Assembly (NCBI GenBank): GCA_027623315.1
Contig: JAQBYD010000013.1
Location: forward strand, 1-64,000
Direction: 5' to 3'
DNA length: 64,000 nt
Origin: Verrucomicrobiota bacterium
GTDB taxonomy: Bacteria; Verrucomicrobiota; Kiritimatiellia; CAJWTS01
Each line of letters starts with the position of its first letter. Position 1 is the first letter of the stretch. The notes beneath the pieces are model-generated. The model did not search any database. It saw nothing but the letters and a program-made list of their open reading frames with translations, and had not been told where the DNA came from. The position numbers and the translations under genes were made by a program. This document shows, piece by piece, positions 27,715-36,845 of the stretch.

Positions 27715-27756
27715 TCATCTCGCTACTCCTTCCGGGGGCCCCGATGAGGGCCTGCC
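27715..27756. repeat. 42-bp direct repeat, copy 2 (detached copy of the RAYT start region)
   Basis: This segment repeats 27420-27461, including the complement of an ATG and the first codons (MRL), but then runs into the REP array instead of the RAYT coding region. It reads as the remnant of the original RAYT leader left outside after the array expanded or inserted. No gene continues from it. Confidence 0.75.
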
Positions 27757-27803
27757 GCACCTTTATGGGGTGCAGTGTGCGACTCGGAGGAGGTAGCCTT
27801 ACA

Positions 27804-29243
27804 CTACCTCCTTCGAAGGGCTAAGTCTCGAATCTCGACGCTGCCAATGAATTCGCCGCGAATATGAAATCGCACCTGGCGGGCGCCCGCCGGCAGTTCG
27901 AATGTCTTCTGGGCCAGTAGCCAACCCTCGCGCCGGCGCGTCGTCGGCTCCTTGACGACGTACTGGTTTAGTTCCGAATCGTCCGCGCGAATCACGGAGA
28001 TGACCACAGCGATGGTTCCGGCGTATGATGGCGACGGTTTGATCATTGCCGAGAGCTGAAGCTTCATATTGTCATCCACGCTGATCGCAGGAGACGAGAG
28101 CTCGACTTCCGCCTCTGCTGTCTCCGACGTCAGCGTGACGATGTTTGCCTCAAGGGACAGGAGTTGTCGGCGCTTGTTGCCGAGCCGTAGACGCCAGCCA
28201 TGGAGTCCCGGTGCCGAACTGCCGGCGATCACCGGCAGCAGATTGTCTCCCGTGGCGGCCTTGGTCGCGTCGACGATGTGTCCGCGCGTGTGATCGATCT
28301 TAAGATCGCGTGTCGCGTGTCGATACCATGCGAAAGCGCCTCCGCCCAACAGGGCCAGGGTCAGAACCAGCAGTGCCCATGTCGCGCCTTTCCACTTCTT
28401 CACGCGGACCTGCAACTCGGCAACGTCCTGCACCTCCCTGACCCCGCGCGCGCCGTCTTTGCGTGACTGCGGCGGCCTGAAATTCATCTCCTCACGAAGT
28501 AATGGGGCCTGTTTGCGCGGATCCCGGTCGAGAAATTTTGCTGCCGCGTCGGGAATGCCGGCATCGCGTATGGCTGCGCGGAAAGCATCGATATCGAACG
28601 GAATGCGACGCCAGAGTATGGCACGTCTATCGGTGTCGTAGACACAGTACGACGCGCGCAGATCGCCGTCGCGCGGTTGCCCCACCGAGCCCACGTTGAC
28701 GAGATAACGCTTGCCGTCTTCCATCTCGAAGTCCTGGGGAGCCAGGCAGTGCACCACGCCGCTGTCGCCCGTGACAAAGATGCCGGGTACGTGGGTATGC
28801 CCCACGAGGAGAAGGGGCTCCTCGACCGCTTGGAATGAGGGTTTGGCGTCTTCCGCGGCAATAACGTACTCGAAGCAGCCCGGATCGGAAAACTCCGCAT
28901 GCGTACAGCGGAAGTCGTCACCGGCCAACGAGAGGGGGAACTCCTTCAGGAAGGAAAGAGCGTCCGGACCGAGTTCGCCTTTTTGCCAGTCGAGCAACTC
29001 GAGTGCGGTGTCGTTGAAGAGGGAGGCATCGAGCAACCCGCACATCGCTGCGTCGTGATTGCCCATCACCATGAAGTGCACATTGGCGTGGACAGATTCC
29101 AGGACCTCGCGAGGATTGGGACCATATCCCACGATGTCGCCAAGGCAGATGATCCGGTCGACGCCCACGCTGCGGGCGTCGATCAAGACCGCATTCCACG
29201 CCTGCAGGTTGGCGTGGATGTCGGAGCAGATGGCGTAGCGCAT
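27804..29243 (-). CDS. metallophosphoesterase fused to a TM helix and an extracytoplasmic beta domain
   Basis: 479 aa. Residues 1-240 are a calcineurin-like phosphoesterase of the YfcE/MJ0936 type with all metal ligands in place: D8-x-H10, GDIVGYGP with D36, GNHD at 61-64, H115 in CTHAEF and GHTH at 148-151. A charged linker leads to one membrane helix at about 287-307, then about 170 residues predicted outside the membrane that look like a carbohydrate-binding-type beta sandwich. The enzyme end should be cytosolic. The design suggests an outside signal controlling hydrolysis of a phosphodiester inside, but no substrate can be named. It lies downstream of the V-ATPase operon, beyond its terminator. 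Confidence 0.82.
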   Translation of the reverse strand: MRYAICSDIHANLQAWNAVLIDARSVGVDRIICLGDIVGYGPNPREVLESVHANVHFMVMGNHDAAMCGLLDASLFNDTALELLDWQKGELGPDALSFLKEFPLSLAGDDFRCTHAEFSDPGCFEYVIAAEDAKPSFQAVEEPLLLVGHTHVPGIFVTGDSGVVHCLAPQDFEMEDGKRYLVNVGSVGQPRDGDLRASYCVYDTDRRAILWRRIPFDIDAFRAAIRDAGIPDAAAKFLDRDPRKQAPLLREEMNFRPPQSRKDGARGVREVQDVAELQVRVKKWKGATWALLVLTLALLGGGAFAWYRHATRDLKIDHTRGHIVDATKAATGDNLLPVIAGSSAPGLHGWRLRLGNKRRQLLSLEANIVTLTSETAEAEVELSSPAISVDDNMKLQLSAMIKPSPSYAGTIAVVISVIRADDSELNQYVVKEPTTRRREGWLLAQKTFELPAGARQVRFHIRGEFIGSVEIRDLALRRR

Positions 29244-29377
29244 GGGCCAGGTCTTAGATGTCAGGTTTGAGGGAATCGCGGCACACGGTGCACCGCAGTG
29301 TGTAGCTGCTTGTTGTCATCACGTGGTTGCTTCGCATTGTGGCTGTTTCAAGGGATTTGCCAACCCTGAACCGCTCC

Positions 29378-29411
29378 AAAGAAAAAGCGCGCTGCCGTGT
29401 GGGCAGCGCGC
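29378..29411 (-). terminator. Rho-independent terminator of the V-ATPase operon
   Basis: On the minus strand a perfect 10-bp stem GCGCGCTGCC/GGCAGCGCGC (29402-29411 and 29387-29396) with a five-base loop is followed by TTTTTCTTT (29386-29378). It lies 31 bases beyond the atpK stop and closes the operon. Confidence 0.93.
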
Positions 29412-29442
29412 TTCCTGTGAATCGTAGACTGGACCGGACGCG

Positions 29443-29898
29443 CTAGATCACGATCAAGCTGAATACCATCACGAATATAGCGACAGTTTCGATAATTCCG
29501 AGGGTTGCGATGTAGTTGGTCATACCTTCCCCGGTCTCGGCGAGCGCGTCGCATGCGCCGGCGGCTGCCTTGCCCTGCATCCACGCGGACATGCCCATAG
29601 CGAGTCCAGCCAACAGGCCGCCACCGACGAGTGACGGAAATGCGGCCGGCACTTCAGCCGTGGCCTTGCCGTTCATCGCGAACATCAGGATCATGCCGTA
29701 GATCGTCTGCGACAGCGGGAAGCCGACGAAAGCGATCAGGATGAATGGGGCTGACTTTCCCGTAGCATAACACTTCTTCCACGCGCCGATCGCTGCGGAT
29801 CCGGCTGCGCCGGTCCCCAGAGCCGATCCGACCGCGGCCATGCTGATGGCAAAAACGGCACCCATCTGTCCTAGTGAGGCAATCTGTTCAGGTGGCAT
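29443..29898 (-). CDS. atpK: V-type ATP synthase subunit K (membrane rotor)
   Basis: 151 aa, a duplicated hairpin with four membrane helices, the rotor-ring proteolipid. The ion-binding carboxylate is present only in the second hairpin (E in LGIIETVAIFVMVF); the matching site of the first hairpin reads FPLSQTIYG with Gln. One site per two hairpins is the normal V-type pattern. A Glu-containing site with adjacent polar residues can bind Na+ or H+; I cannot decide which. The ATG at 29898 follows GAGGAG and is the last gene of the operon. Confidence 0.93.
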   Translation of the reverse strand: MPPEQIASLGQMGAVFAISMAAVGSALGTGAAGSAAIGAWKKCYATGKSAPFILIAFVGFPLSQTIYGMILMFAMNGKATAEVPAAFPSLVGGGLLAGLAMGMSAWMQGKAAAGACDALAETGEGMTNYIATLGIIETVAIFVMVFSLIVI

Positions 29899-29917
29899 AT
29901 GTGTGTCTCCTCTCTGT

Positions 29918-31702
29918 TTATTCTGTACGTTGTGTGTGTGTTCGAGCAAAGGGTGTGTATGGGACCCCCGACCATTCCATGTTCATGTGCATGGAAAATT
30001 CCAAGGTGTTGAGGCGAACGCCGTGCACCAGGACGGCGAGCCCGCACAGAATGATGTTCAGCAGGTGGCCGAAGAAAAGGATCAGGGCGGCGCAGAATCC
30101 GGCGAAGACGTTGCTGAACCCAATGCCAAGCGCCATCTCGTTGAAGCTTTGTGCGACGGCAAGCGATGCCATGCCTACCGCGAAAAGGCGGATGTAGGAG
30201 ATCACGTCGACGAGTGCGCTGACGATGCTCAAGGGGAGCATGGCGAGATTTATCCACTCCGTTTTGAGTTCCTGTAGCGTCGCCATAAAAAGGGCGATGA
30301 GGACGACGCCTCCGCCGAGCATGATATTGGTAAAGCCCGGTGCCTCGACGCCGGCCACCAGGTTCCTCGCATGGAAGAACATTCCCCACACGACGCAAAT
30401 CCATCCGACTTGTTCAAGGGCCTTCTTGCTTCCGAGTAAGGTGAGCATACGCCATACGTGCGCGATCGTCATGTGGACGGCACCGATCAGGAAGCAAAGC
30501 GACATAATGTGCTTCTGATCGGTTAGCCAGTCGATCTGGAATCCACTAAACGGCGCATGTTGCGTTGGCATCCCGAAGTAGTTGCCGGTCAGGGTTCCCC
30601 AGATGACGGTTCCGATGCTCAAGACCGTCAACATGGTAAAGGGATAGGAGGGAGCCTTCTTCATCTTGAATCGGGCAAACCATGTCCCCGCCAGGAAGAG
30701 AAGACCGTATCCAGCGTCGCCGATCAACATGGCGAAGAAAATGCTGAAAAAGATAAGGAATACGATGCTGATATCTTGCTCTCGATAGCCCGGCAGAATC
30801 TTAATGACATCGAACACGGCCTTAATGGGTTGTACCCATTTGGGTGACTTCAGCAAGGTCGGGACCATCTCGTCGGGGGACGTCTCCTCGATCACGGTGC
30901 CCCAACCGTGTTCGCCCGCGGCAGATTCGATCGAGGCCACGCGCTCAGCGGGACAGTAGCCCTGCAGGTAAGCAATTCGCTCGGCGGATCCCATGCCGGA
31001 TCTCGCTTCGAGAAAGTCTGCCTCTTCGGAGAGAGTGTCCACGTGGATGACAAGCGCCGCCGGCGCAGAGCCGTGTCCGGCAAAGGTGCTGTCAATAGTC
31101 GCCAGTTCCACGCTGATGGCGTCGAGTCGAGATGAGATAGTACCCAGGGATTGAGTCGGCGGCGCGACATCATGGCCAGGGAACTGAACCGGGCCCTGGC
31201 CGATGACGAGGGAATAGGCCGTCTCTCCGTCCTGGTTGATGAGGAAGGAAGTGGCGCCCTCCGGAAGATCGATAGGATTCTTCTCTGCGCTACGACAAAG
31301 CCGGAGCGTAAGCCCATGATGGTGCAGGTCGTTCAACTGTGACGGGTCGAAGTCTCCGAACGGTTCGATACGGGCTTTTTCCTGGAGCAAGCCGTGTTGC
31401 TCTTCGGTTAGCGTGGCGCGATGATCGGTCATTTGCTCAATCGTCGCCACAAGATCGACGGGGCTGCCCTGGTCGGGCACGCCCAATGCCTGTCCGGGAT
31501 CCGCTTCCTTGGCGGCTCGTCGAATCGTATCGAGAGCCTTCTCCGCCAGGGAGAGTTTATGGCGTGCGGAGTCGAGATCGGCACCCTCGGGCGCTTCGAC
31601 ATGAACGAGATGCACGACACCGAGATCACGAAGTTCGGTGAGCGTTTTATGCTGATCGCGCTCGAGGCACAGCAACGTCAGTTTCTTCATTGGCGTGATC
31701 AT
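29918..31702 (-). CDS. atpI: V-type ATP synthase subunit I (stator a subunit)
   Basis: 594 aa. The N-terminal half (to about residue 330) is cytosolic with long coiled-coil segments and anchors the peripheral stalks. The C-terminal half has about eight membrane helices, including ISIVFLIFFSIFFAMLIGDAGYGLLF, and near the end the half-channel helix SYIRLFAVGMASLAVAQSFNEM with its essential Arg. The start ATG at 31702 overlaps the atpD stop by one base (TAATG); an ATG four codons later is also possible. The gap to atpK is 19 bases. Confidence 0.93.
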   Translation of the reverse strand: MITPMKKLTLLCLERDQHKTLTELRDLGVVHLVHVEAPEGADLDSARHKLSLAEKALDTIRRAAKEADPGQALGVPDQGSPVDLVATIEQMTDHRATLTEEQHGLLQEKARIEPFGDFDPSQLNDLHHHGLTLRLCRSAEKNPIDLPEGATSFLINQDGETAYSLVIGQGPVQFPGHDVAPPTQSLGTISSRLDAISVELATIDSTFAGHGSAPAALVIHVDTLSEEADFLEARSGMGSAERIAYLQGYCPAERVASIESAAGEHGWGTVIEETSPDEMVPTLLKSPKWVQPIKAVFDVIKILPGYREQDISIVFLIFFSIFFAMLIGDAGYGLLFLAGTWFARFKMKKAPSYPFTMLTVLSIGTVIWGTLTGNYFGMPTQHAPFSGFQIDWLTDQKHIMSLCFLIGAVHMTIAHVWRMLTLLGSKKALEQVGWICVVWGMFFHARNLVAGVEAPGFTNIMLGGGVVLIALFMATLQELKTEWINLAMLPLSIVSALVDVISYIRLFAVGMASLAVAQSFNEMALGIGFSNVFAGFCAALILFFGHLLNIILCGLAVLVHGVRLNTLEFSMHMNMEWSGVPYTPFARTHTQRTE

Positions 31703-32322
31703 TACGCGGCAGCTCCTGCTTCCTCAGGCTCTTGCGTGTTGATGCGGGATTTGGCGATTTTGCCGCGTGCCACCGCAGCGGTCTGCTCATCTCCAAGAAA
31801 AATGCGGATGACGCGAATATGCTCTCTGCACTCCGGGATCTTGACCTTTTCGAAGAGATTCACGCGCTGCGTCGTGGTGCGTAGCTCTTCGGCCACACGG
31901 GCACGCTGCTCTTCAAGGACCTTGATCTGCGTGCGGGATCGGACCAGACGTTCGATCGCGTCCACGCCGCTGTCGAGCCACGGCGGGGTGTTGAAAAGGT
32001 CGATCTCGCCGTGCTGGAAGATAATCTCCTCGAAGACAGGGATCGCCACGCCGGCGATGTTTCCCTCGCTGAGTTTGATCTCTTTGACGCGCGAGATCGT
32101 TTCGATTCCAACGTGCTCCGAGAAGAGCTTGATCCATGGCTGCATCTGTTCCCAGACCTCGTGCTCGAGCTTGCGTTGCACCGCGATTCCCGATTCAATA
32201 TTCTGGATCTCAGACTGGAGCTGCTGCTTCTTCAGAATGAGCATGGGCAGGTACCGCTCAAAACGCTTAAGGGAATCCCTCTGCGCTTTCAGCTCATTCT
32301 TCGTATGTTTGATCTTCGCCAC
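31702..32322 (-). CDS. atpD: V-type ATP synthase subunit D (central stalk)
   Basis: 206 aa, the coiled-coil rotor shaft turning inside the A3B3 head. The N-terminus KIKHTKNELKAQRDSLKRFERYLPMLILKKQQL and a C-terminal helix near QRVNLFEKVKIPECREHIRVIRIFLGDEQTAAV are typical. I start at GTG 32322, four bases after the atpB stop, preceded by GGAG at good spacing. The frame is open upstream, but that part runs antisense-free inside atpB and looks like low-complexity Arg/Pro. Its stop couples to atpI. Confidence 0.9.
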   Translation of the reverse strand: MAKIKHTKNELKAQRDSLKRFERYLPMLILKKQQLQSEIQNIESGIAVQRKLEHEVWEQMQPWIKLFSEHVGIETISRVKEIKLSEGNIAGVAIPVFEEIIFQHGEIDLFNTPPWLDSGVDAIERLVRSRTQIKVLEEQRARVAEELRTTTQRVNLFEKVKIPECREHIRVIRIFLGDEQTAAVARGKIAKSRINTQEPEEAGAAA

Positions 32323-32326
32323 TGAC

Positions 32327-33679
32327 TCAGGCTCCAACCGTCTCGGCGGCCGGCGCCTTTTCCTCGTCTTTGGCGCTCGCCTGCGCATCCTTCGGCCAGA
32401 ACTCGTCGGTAACCTTGGTGGGAATCCCTGTTTCCATCGGTTCAAAACAGTTGGCCATGATCTTCCATCCGAGATCCAAGGCGTCCTCAAGGCTGATGTT
32501 CACCGACAGATCCATCATGCCTGCTTCAAAGTCGGCTCCGTAGATGAGTAACTTGCGATCCCACTCGCTCATTCGGAATCCCATGGACTGCTTTTCCAAG
32601 GTGGACTTGTAGTCCGCGTAGAGCTGCAGCATGGAGTTCATGATCGTACGGTGGTCGCCGCGGGTATCGCCGTTGACCATCTGTTTCAACCGACTCAGGG
32701 ATCCGAACGGTTCGATGCGGCCGTTGCGCAGGTAGAACTGACCCTCGGTGATGTACCCGGTATTGTCCGGCACCGGGTGGGTCACGTCGTCGCCGGGCAT
32801 CGTCGTCGCGCCCAGGATCGTGATCGAGCCGGCACCTTCGAAGTCGACGGCCTTCTCGTAACGCGATGCGAGCTGGCTGTAGAGGTCTCCGGGGTACCCG
32901 CGGTTGGACGGGATCTGCTCCATGGTGATCGCGATCTCTTTCATAGCGTCCGAGAAGTTGGTCATGTCGCTCAGCAGCACGAGGACGCGCTTGCCCTCGA
33001 GGGCGAACTGCTCAGCCACCGCAAGGCTGCTGTCTGGCACGAGCAGGCATTCCACGACCGGATCCGAAGCGGTGTGAATAAACATCACGGTGCGCGACAG
33101 GGCTCCCGACTCTTCGAGCGTGTCGCGGAAGGACAGGTAGTCGTCATGCTTCAATCCCATGCCGCCGAGGATGATGACGTCCACTTCGGCCTGTAACGCG
33201 ATGCGGGCGAGCAGATCGTTGTAGGGCTCGCCGGCTACGGAGAAGATGGGCAGCTTCTGCGATTCAACCAGCGTGTTGAAGACGTCGATCATCGGAATGC
33301 CGGTCCGGATCATGTTCTTCGGGATGATGCGCTTTGCTGGATTCACGGAGGGCCCGCCGATATTGATCAGGTTATCCGTAAGGGCCGGGCCGTTATCGCG
33401 CGGGTCGCCGCCACCGGTAAAGATGCGACCGAGAAGGTTCTCGGAGAACGAGACCTGCATGGCGTGTCCGAGAAAGCGCACCTGCGCGTCCGTGGAAACG
33501 CCGCGGGCGCCGGCAAAGACCTGCAGCGAGACGTTATCACCCTTAAGACGAATCACCTGGGCGAGGGAAGTGCCCATGGAGGATTCGACGACGGCTAGTT
33601 CCTTGTACCCGATGTCGTCGGCCTTGATCGTGACGACGTTGCCGGCAATGTTCTCAATCTGGCTGTAAACTTTACGCAT
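32327..33679 (-). CDS. atpB: V-type ATP synthase subunit B
   Basis: 450 aa, the non-catalytic nucleotide-binding subunit of the A3B3 head. The N-terminal barrel ([17 protein letters not shown]) is followed by the degenerate P-loop region [14 protein letters not shown], without a Walker lysine as expected for B. Then come [42 protein letters not shown] and the C-terminal helical domain. A 20-residue acidic/Ala tail ([10 protein letters not shown]) ends the protein. Its ATG lies inside the last codons of atpA (8-bp overlap), which keeps the A:B ratio coupled. Confidence 0.95.
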   Translation of the reverse strand: MRKVYSQIENIAGNVVTIKADDIGYKELAVVESSMGTSLAQVIRLKGDNVSLQVFAGARGVSTDAQVRFLGHAMQVSFSENLLGRIFTGGGDPRDNGPALTDNLINIGGPSVNPAKRIIPKNMIRTGIPMIDVFNTLVESQKLPIFSVAGEPYNDLLARIALQAEVDVIILGGMGLKHDDYLSFRDTLEESGALSRTVMFIHTASDPVVECLLVPDSSLAVAEQFALEGKRVLVLLSDMTNFSDAMKEIAITMEQIPSNRGYPGDLYSQLASRYEKAVDFEGAGSITILGATTMPGDDVTHPVPDNTGYITEGQFYLRNGRIEPFGSLSRLKQMVNGDTRGDHRTIMNSMLQLYADYKSTLEKQSMGFRMSEWDRKLLIYGADFEAGMMDLSVNISLEDALDLGWKIMANCFEPMETGIPTKVTDEFWPKDAQASAKDEEKAPAAETVGA

Positions 33680-35405
33680 GGTGTGCGACCTCCGCGACCA
33701 TTGATTCCAACTTCTTCTGAATCTCCTCAAACTCCGGCGCGTCCATCCGGACGCGGTTCCAGTCCTTTGTTGTCTGCGTGAGCTGGTGGAACAGGCGTCG
33801 CGCGCTGTCCTTATCCGCGAAGCTCAACTTCGCATTTAAGATATTCGAAAGGACACCGAATACGCGCGCCTGGCGATCAGACGACGTTGCTTCGTCCACG
33901 GGGTCGAATGCATCCTGCTGCAGGTAGACCGAATCGAGGTACTCCGCTTTCAAGTAGACCATGAAGTCTTCGACCGTCGTTCCTTCTTCACCGACGACCT
34001 TCATCATCTGGTCGATTTCGTTGCCTTGGCGAAGAATCCCGCGCGCGTTGGCGACCAGTTCATCGTCCGCCACGGAAGCGTACTTACTCCAGCTTTCGAG
34101 AGGGTCGATCGCCGGGTAGCGTCGCGCATCGGAACGCGCGCGGGAGAGCCCGTGGAACGCGCCGACCACCTTGAGGGTCGCCTGCGTGACCGGCTCATCA
34201 AAGTTGCCGCCGGCCGGGCTGACGCTTCCACCGATGGTGACGGATCCCTCTGATCCGTCCTTCAGCCGAACCACGCCGCCGCGTTCATAGAAGCTGGCAA
34301 TCACGGACTCGAGATAGGCGGGGAACGCCTCTTCGCCGGGAATTTCTTCCAGTCGGCCGGAGGCCTCGCGCAGGGCCTGCGCCCAGCGCGACGTGGAGTC
34401 GGCGAGCAGCAGGACGTTCATTCCCATCTGGCGATAGTACTCGGCCAGCGTGACCGACGTGTACACCGACGCTTCTCGAGCGGCGACGGGCATCGAACTC
34501 GTGTTGCAGATAATCACGGTGCGTTCCATCAGGCTCTTGCCGGTACGTGGATCGGTGATCTCCGGAAACTCACGCAAGGTCTCGACGACTTCGCCGGCCC
34601 GCTCGCCGCACGCGGCGATGATCACGATATCAACCTCGGCATGGCGACTGGTAATCTGCTGCAGAACCGTTTTTCCGGCACCAAAGGGCCCGGGAATGCA
34701 ATAGGTACCTCCACGTGCGACGGGGAAGAATGTATCCACGATCCGAATCTTGGTGACGACCGGGTCCTTCGGACGCAGCCGCTCTTCATACGCCTTGATC
34801 GGAATCTTTACCGGCCAGCGCTGCATCATGCAGGCGTCGTGGATCTCTCCGCGGTCATCACGGAGTTTTGCGATGAGGTCGATGACGGTGTAATCGCCTG
34901 CAGGAGAGATTTCCTCAACCGTACATACGCCGGGTAATGCGAACGGAACCATGATTCGATGCTCGTAGATTCCTTCCGGAACCGTGCCCAGTGTCTCTCC
35001 TGCCGTGAGCGAGTCACCCACCTTGGCTGTCGGCGTGAACGCCCACTTCGCGTCCCGCGGTAAGGCGTCGAGATAGGTGCCCCGCTGTAGAAAAAATCCA
35101 CACTGTTCGGCCAGACGGGGCAGGGGGTTCTGGAGCCCGTCGAAAATTTGCGCCAGAAGTCCGGGCCCCAGTTCCACCGCAAGAAGCTCGCCGGTGAACT
35201 CAACCAATCCCCCAACGCGCAGGCCGGTGGTATCCTCGAAGACCTGCAGGTCGGCGTTCCGCCCCTGCACACGGACGACTTCCGACATCAATCGGCTTTC
35301 GTCAAGAACCGCGTATCCGACTTCGTTTTGACTGACCGCTCCCTCGAATCTGACGGTCATCAAGTTGCCGTTCACCCCGACAATCTTACCTGTGGTTGTG
35401 GCCAT
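33672..35405 (-). CDS. atpA: V-type ATP synthase subunit A (catalytic)
   Basis: 577 aa. It has an N-terminal beta barrel, the non-homologous insert of V-type A subunits at about 115-200, and Walker A GPFGAGKT at 239-246. The catalytic Glu is in [11 protein letters not shown], and Walker B is [29 protein letters not shown], broken here only for description. GPFGAGKT agrees with the GPFGSGKT form of other V-type A subunits. The ATG at 35405 follows GGGAGACC. It is the third gene of the operon, 20 bases after the DUF2764 gene. Confidence 0.96.
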   Translation of the reverse strand: MATTTGKIVGVNGNLMTVRFEGAVSQNEVGYAVLDESRLMSEVVRVQGRNADLQVFEDTTGLRVGGLVEFTGELLAVELGPGLLAQIFDGLQNPLPRLAEQCGFFLQRGTYLDALPRDAKWAFTPTAKVGDSLTAGETLGTVPEGIYEHRIMVPFALPGVCTVEEISPAGDYTVIDLIAKLRDDRGEIHDACMMQRWPVKIPIKAYEERLRPKDPVVTKIRIVDTFFPVARGGTYCIPGPFGAGKTVLQQITSRHAEVDIVIIAACGERAGEVVETLREFPEITDPRTGKSLMERTVIICNTSSMPVAAREASVYTSVTLAEYYRQMGMNVLLLADSTSRWAQALREASGRLEEIPGEEAFPAYLESVIASFYERGGVVRLKDGSEGSVTIGGSVSPAGGNFDEPVTQATLKVVGAFHGLSRARSDARRYPAIDPLESWSKYASVADDELVANARGILRQGNEIDQMMKVVGEEGTTVEDFMVYLKAEYLDSVYLQQDAFDPVDEATSSDRQARVFGVLSNILNAKLSFADKDSARRLFHQLTQTTKDWNRVRMDAPEFEEIQKKLESMVAEVAHHA

Positions 35406-35425
35406 TGTGGTCTCCCTGTTTCTCT

Positions 35426-35956
35426 CTAGAAATGGATCGACGCCATTTGCCCCAAGACGATCTCTTCGAGCTTGTCGCGTCCAGCCTGTTCGTCCATCGC
35501 CGCCCAGCGTTCTGCGAGGCGGAGCTTAAGTCCGTATGCCATGATGGCATTCAGTGAAAACATATCCTTACCCGCGAGTTCGTCGAGGATGGACCAGCGC
35601 AGTCCGTCGATCGCCAGTTCCGTTTCGAGCGGATTCGCCCGCGAAGCCATGTCGTCCACCGTGGCTTCGCTGCGAACGTCGAAGCCTTTGTAATCTCGCA
35701 AATGGGGTGCCGCATCACGGCCTCGTGCGGCGGCGCGCACGCGCACCAGTGCGTTGCGGATCTGCCGGTCGCGGTCTCGCCATGCGGCGGCGAAGGCGTG
35801 ATCGCAGTCATCTCCGTGTACGACCGCGAACAAAGCGTTGTATTCGCTTTTGGAGAGCTGCCCTTCGCAGCGTGAAAGAAATTCGGGGGTGCCGATTGCC
35901 GGGGGCTCGCCGATGGACAGCATGGGCAAGCTGGCGGCAAGAAAGTAATAACTCAT
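35426..35956 (-). CDS. DUF2764 protein, the C-subunit-position protein of bacterial V-ATPases
   Basis: 176 aa, opening MSYYFLAASLPMLSIGEPP as in DUF2764 members encoded in V-ATPase operons of Chlamydiae and Bacteroidetes. Mostly helical, with a conserved RWSILDELAGKDMFSLNAIMAYGLKL block near 118-145. The place in the operon (between E and A) and the absence of any other C-like gene make it the probable socket linking the central stalk to the membrane ring, replacing subunit C. That role is inference. It is shorter than a true subunit C, which runs about 320-350 residues. Confidence 0.85.
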   Translation of the reverse strand: MSYYFLAASLPMLSIGEPPAIGTPEFLSRCEGQLSKSEYNALFAVVHGDDCDHAFAAAWRDRDRQIRNALVRVRAAARGRDAAPHLRDYKGFDVRSEATVDDMASRANPLETELAIDGLRWSILDELAGKDMFSLNAIMAYGLKLRLAERWAAMDEQAGRDKLEEIVLGQMASIHF

Positions 35957-35968
35957 GACATGGGCGCC

Positions 35969-36592
35969 TTACGCTTGCTTCATGTCGGAGACGGCGCTAC
36001 GCGTAACTTCGGCGAGGTGAGGTCTGACCAGCCGCGCGAGCGCTTCGCCAATCGCCTCGCCGGTGAAGTCGTGCGATACATGTCCATCCGCCATCGACAC
36101 GCGAAAACCGGAAGTAATCTTGCCGTCGCCGCGGATGTCACATCCACCGCGCATGGTCGACGCGAGCTCGGCCATGAGTGCGGAGCTCAGCTGAGCTTCG
36201 TCCTCTTTGCTGAGGGAGATTTCGACGCCCGTCGTGGCGCTGCTGCTGTAAGCCTCGATTACTTTCACGATGACCTGTTTGAGCACGTCGTCGGTCAGTA
36301 CTTCGTTGACCTTGGCGTCGATGATTCCACCCAGGGTTCGATCAATCGCGTCGCCGATCGAGAGAAGCACATCGCGCGCAGCCTGTTGAAGCGCTTTCTC
36401 TCCTCGCTCTGCATATGTCTTCGATTCGCGCTCTGCGTCGACGATCATAGCCGCCTTTTGCTCTTCGGCGTTACGGATGATCTCGGCGGCTTGCTGCTTT
36501 GCCTTGGAGAGAATTGTATCGGCCTCCGAGATGGCTTTCTCGACGCCGTCTTTTTGAATTCTGTCCAATAGGTTCTGAAGGTTCTCGGCCAT
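35969..36592 (-). CDS. atpE: V-type ATP synthase subunit E (peripheral stalk)
   Basis: 207 aa. A long N-terminal helix with charged heptads (ISEADTILSKAKQQAAEII) forms the peripheral-stalk coiled coil; the C-terminal globular domain contains GKITSGFRVSMADGHVSHDFTGEAI, which matches the GGFRIxxxDGxixYDFSxExi pattern of E subunits. The ATG at 36592 is chosen over one at 36658 because it starts the helix directly. It is the first gene of the operon, behind a good promoter and an 85-base leader. No separate G/H or F subunit gene is seen. Confidence 0.9.
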   Translation of the reverse strand: MAENLQNLLDRIQKDGVEKAISEADTILSKAKQQAAEIIRNAEEQKAAMIVDAERESKTYAERGEKALQQAARDVLLSIGDAIDRTLGGIIDAKVNEVLTDDVLKQVIVKVIEAYSSSATTGVEISLSKEDEAQLSSALMAELASTMRGGCDIRGDGKITSGFRVSMADGHVSHDFTGEAIGEALARLVRPHLAEVTRSAVSDMKQA

Positions 36593-36629
36593 GTCGATGG
36601 TCCCCGTTGCTGGTCTGCGGTTGGTCGTT

Positions 36630-36650
36630 CGCGTCGCCTTTTGCGACGCG
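36630..36650 (-). other. 8-bp stem-loop in the V-ATPase operon leader
   Basis: CGCGTCGC (36630-36637) and GCGACGCG (36643-36650) pair perfectly around a five-base loop in the untranslated leader, 38 bases before the atpE start. No T-tract follows on either strand, so it is not a terminator; it may stabilise the mRNA or affect translation. This is inference. Confidence 0.5.
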
Positions 36651-36685
36651 AAAGTCACCCTTCGCCTCGCGGGCGAAAGCGCATG

Positions 36686-36714
36686 GTTGTAACGCTATTC
36701 CACGGGGCTGACAA
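36686..36714 (-). promoter_or_regulatory. sigma-70-type promoter of the V-ATPase operon
   Basis: On the minus strand TTGTCA (36714-36709; five of six matches to TTGACA) and TACAAC (36691-36686; four of six to TATAAT) are separated by exactly 17 bases. Transcription would begin near 36679 and give a leader of about 85 bases before atpE. The AT-rich tract just upstream could act as an UP-like region. Confidence 0.55.
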
Positions 36715-36845
36715 CACCAAAAGGGATAAAAGTTTTGGGTCGCGGGAGGGGGCGTGGAATCGGGTCCGGCGCGGTCCGATTTCGGCGATAATCCCCGTCG
36801 ATGTAGCCCGGGAGCATGGGCGGGATAATGTCGGCCCAGGCGCGC

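Noticed and set aside
23800-29243. Prophage or integrative element integrated at tRNA-Pro
   Set aside because: No integrase, phage or conjugation genes, and no copy of the tRNA 3' end was found downstream; only the fold-back element and the RAYT island adjoin the tRNA.
29443-36592. F-type ATP synthase
   Set aside because: Subunit A has the V-type insert, subunit B lacks a P-loop Lys, and subunits I, K and D are V-type.
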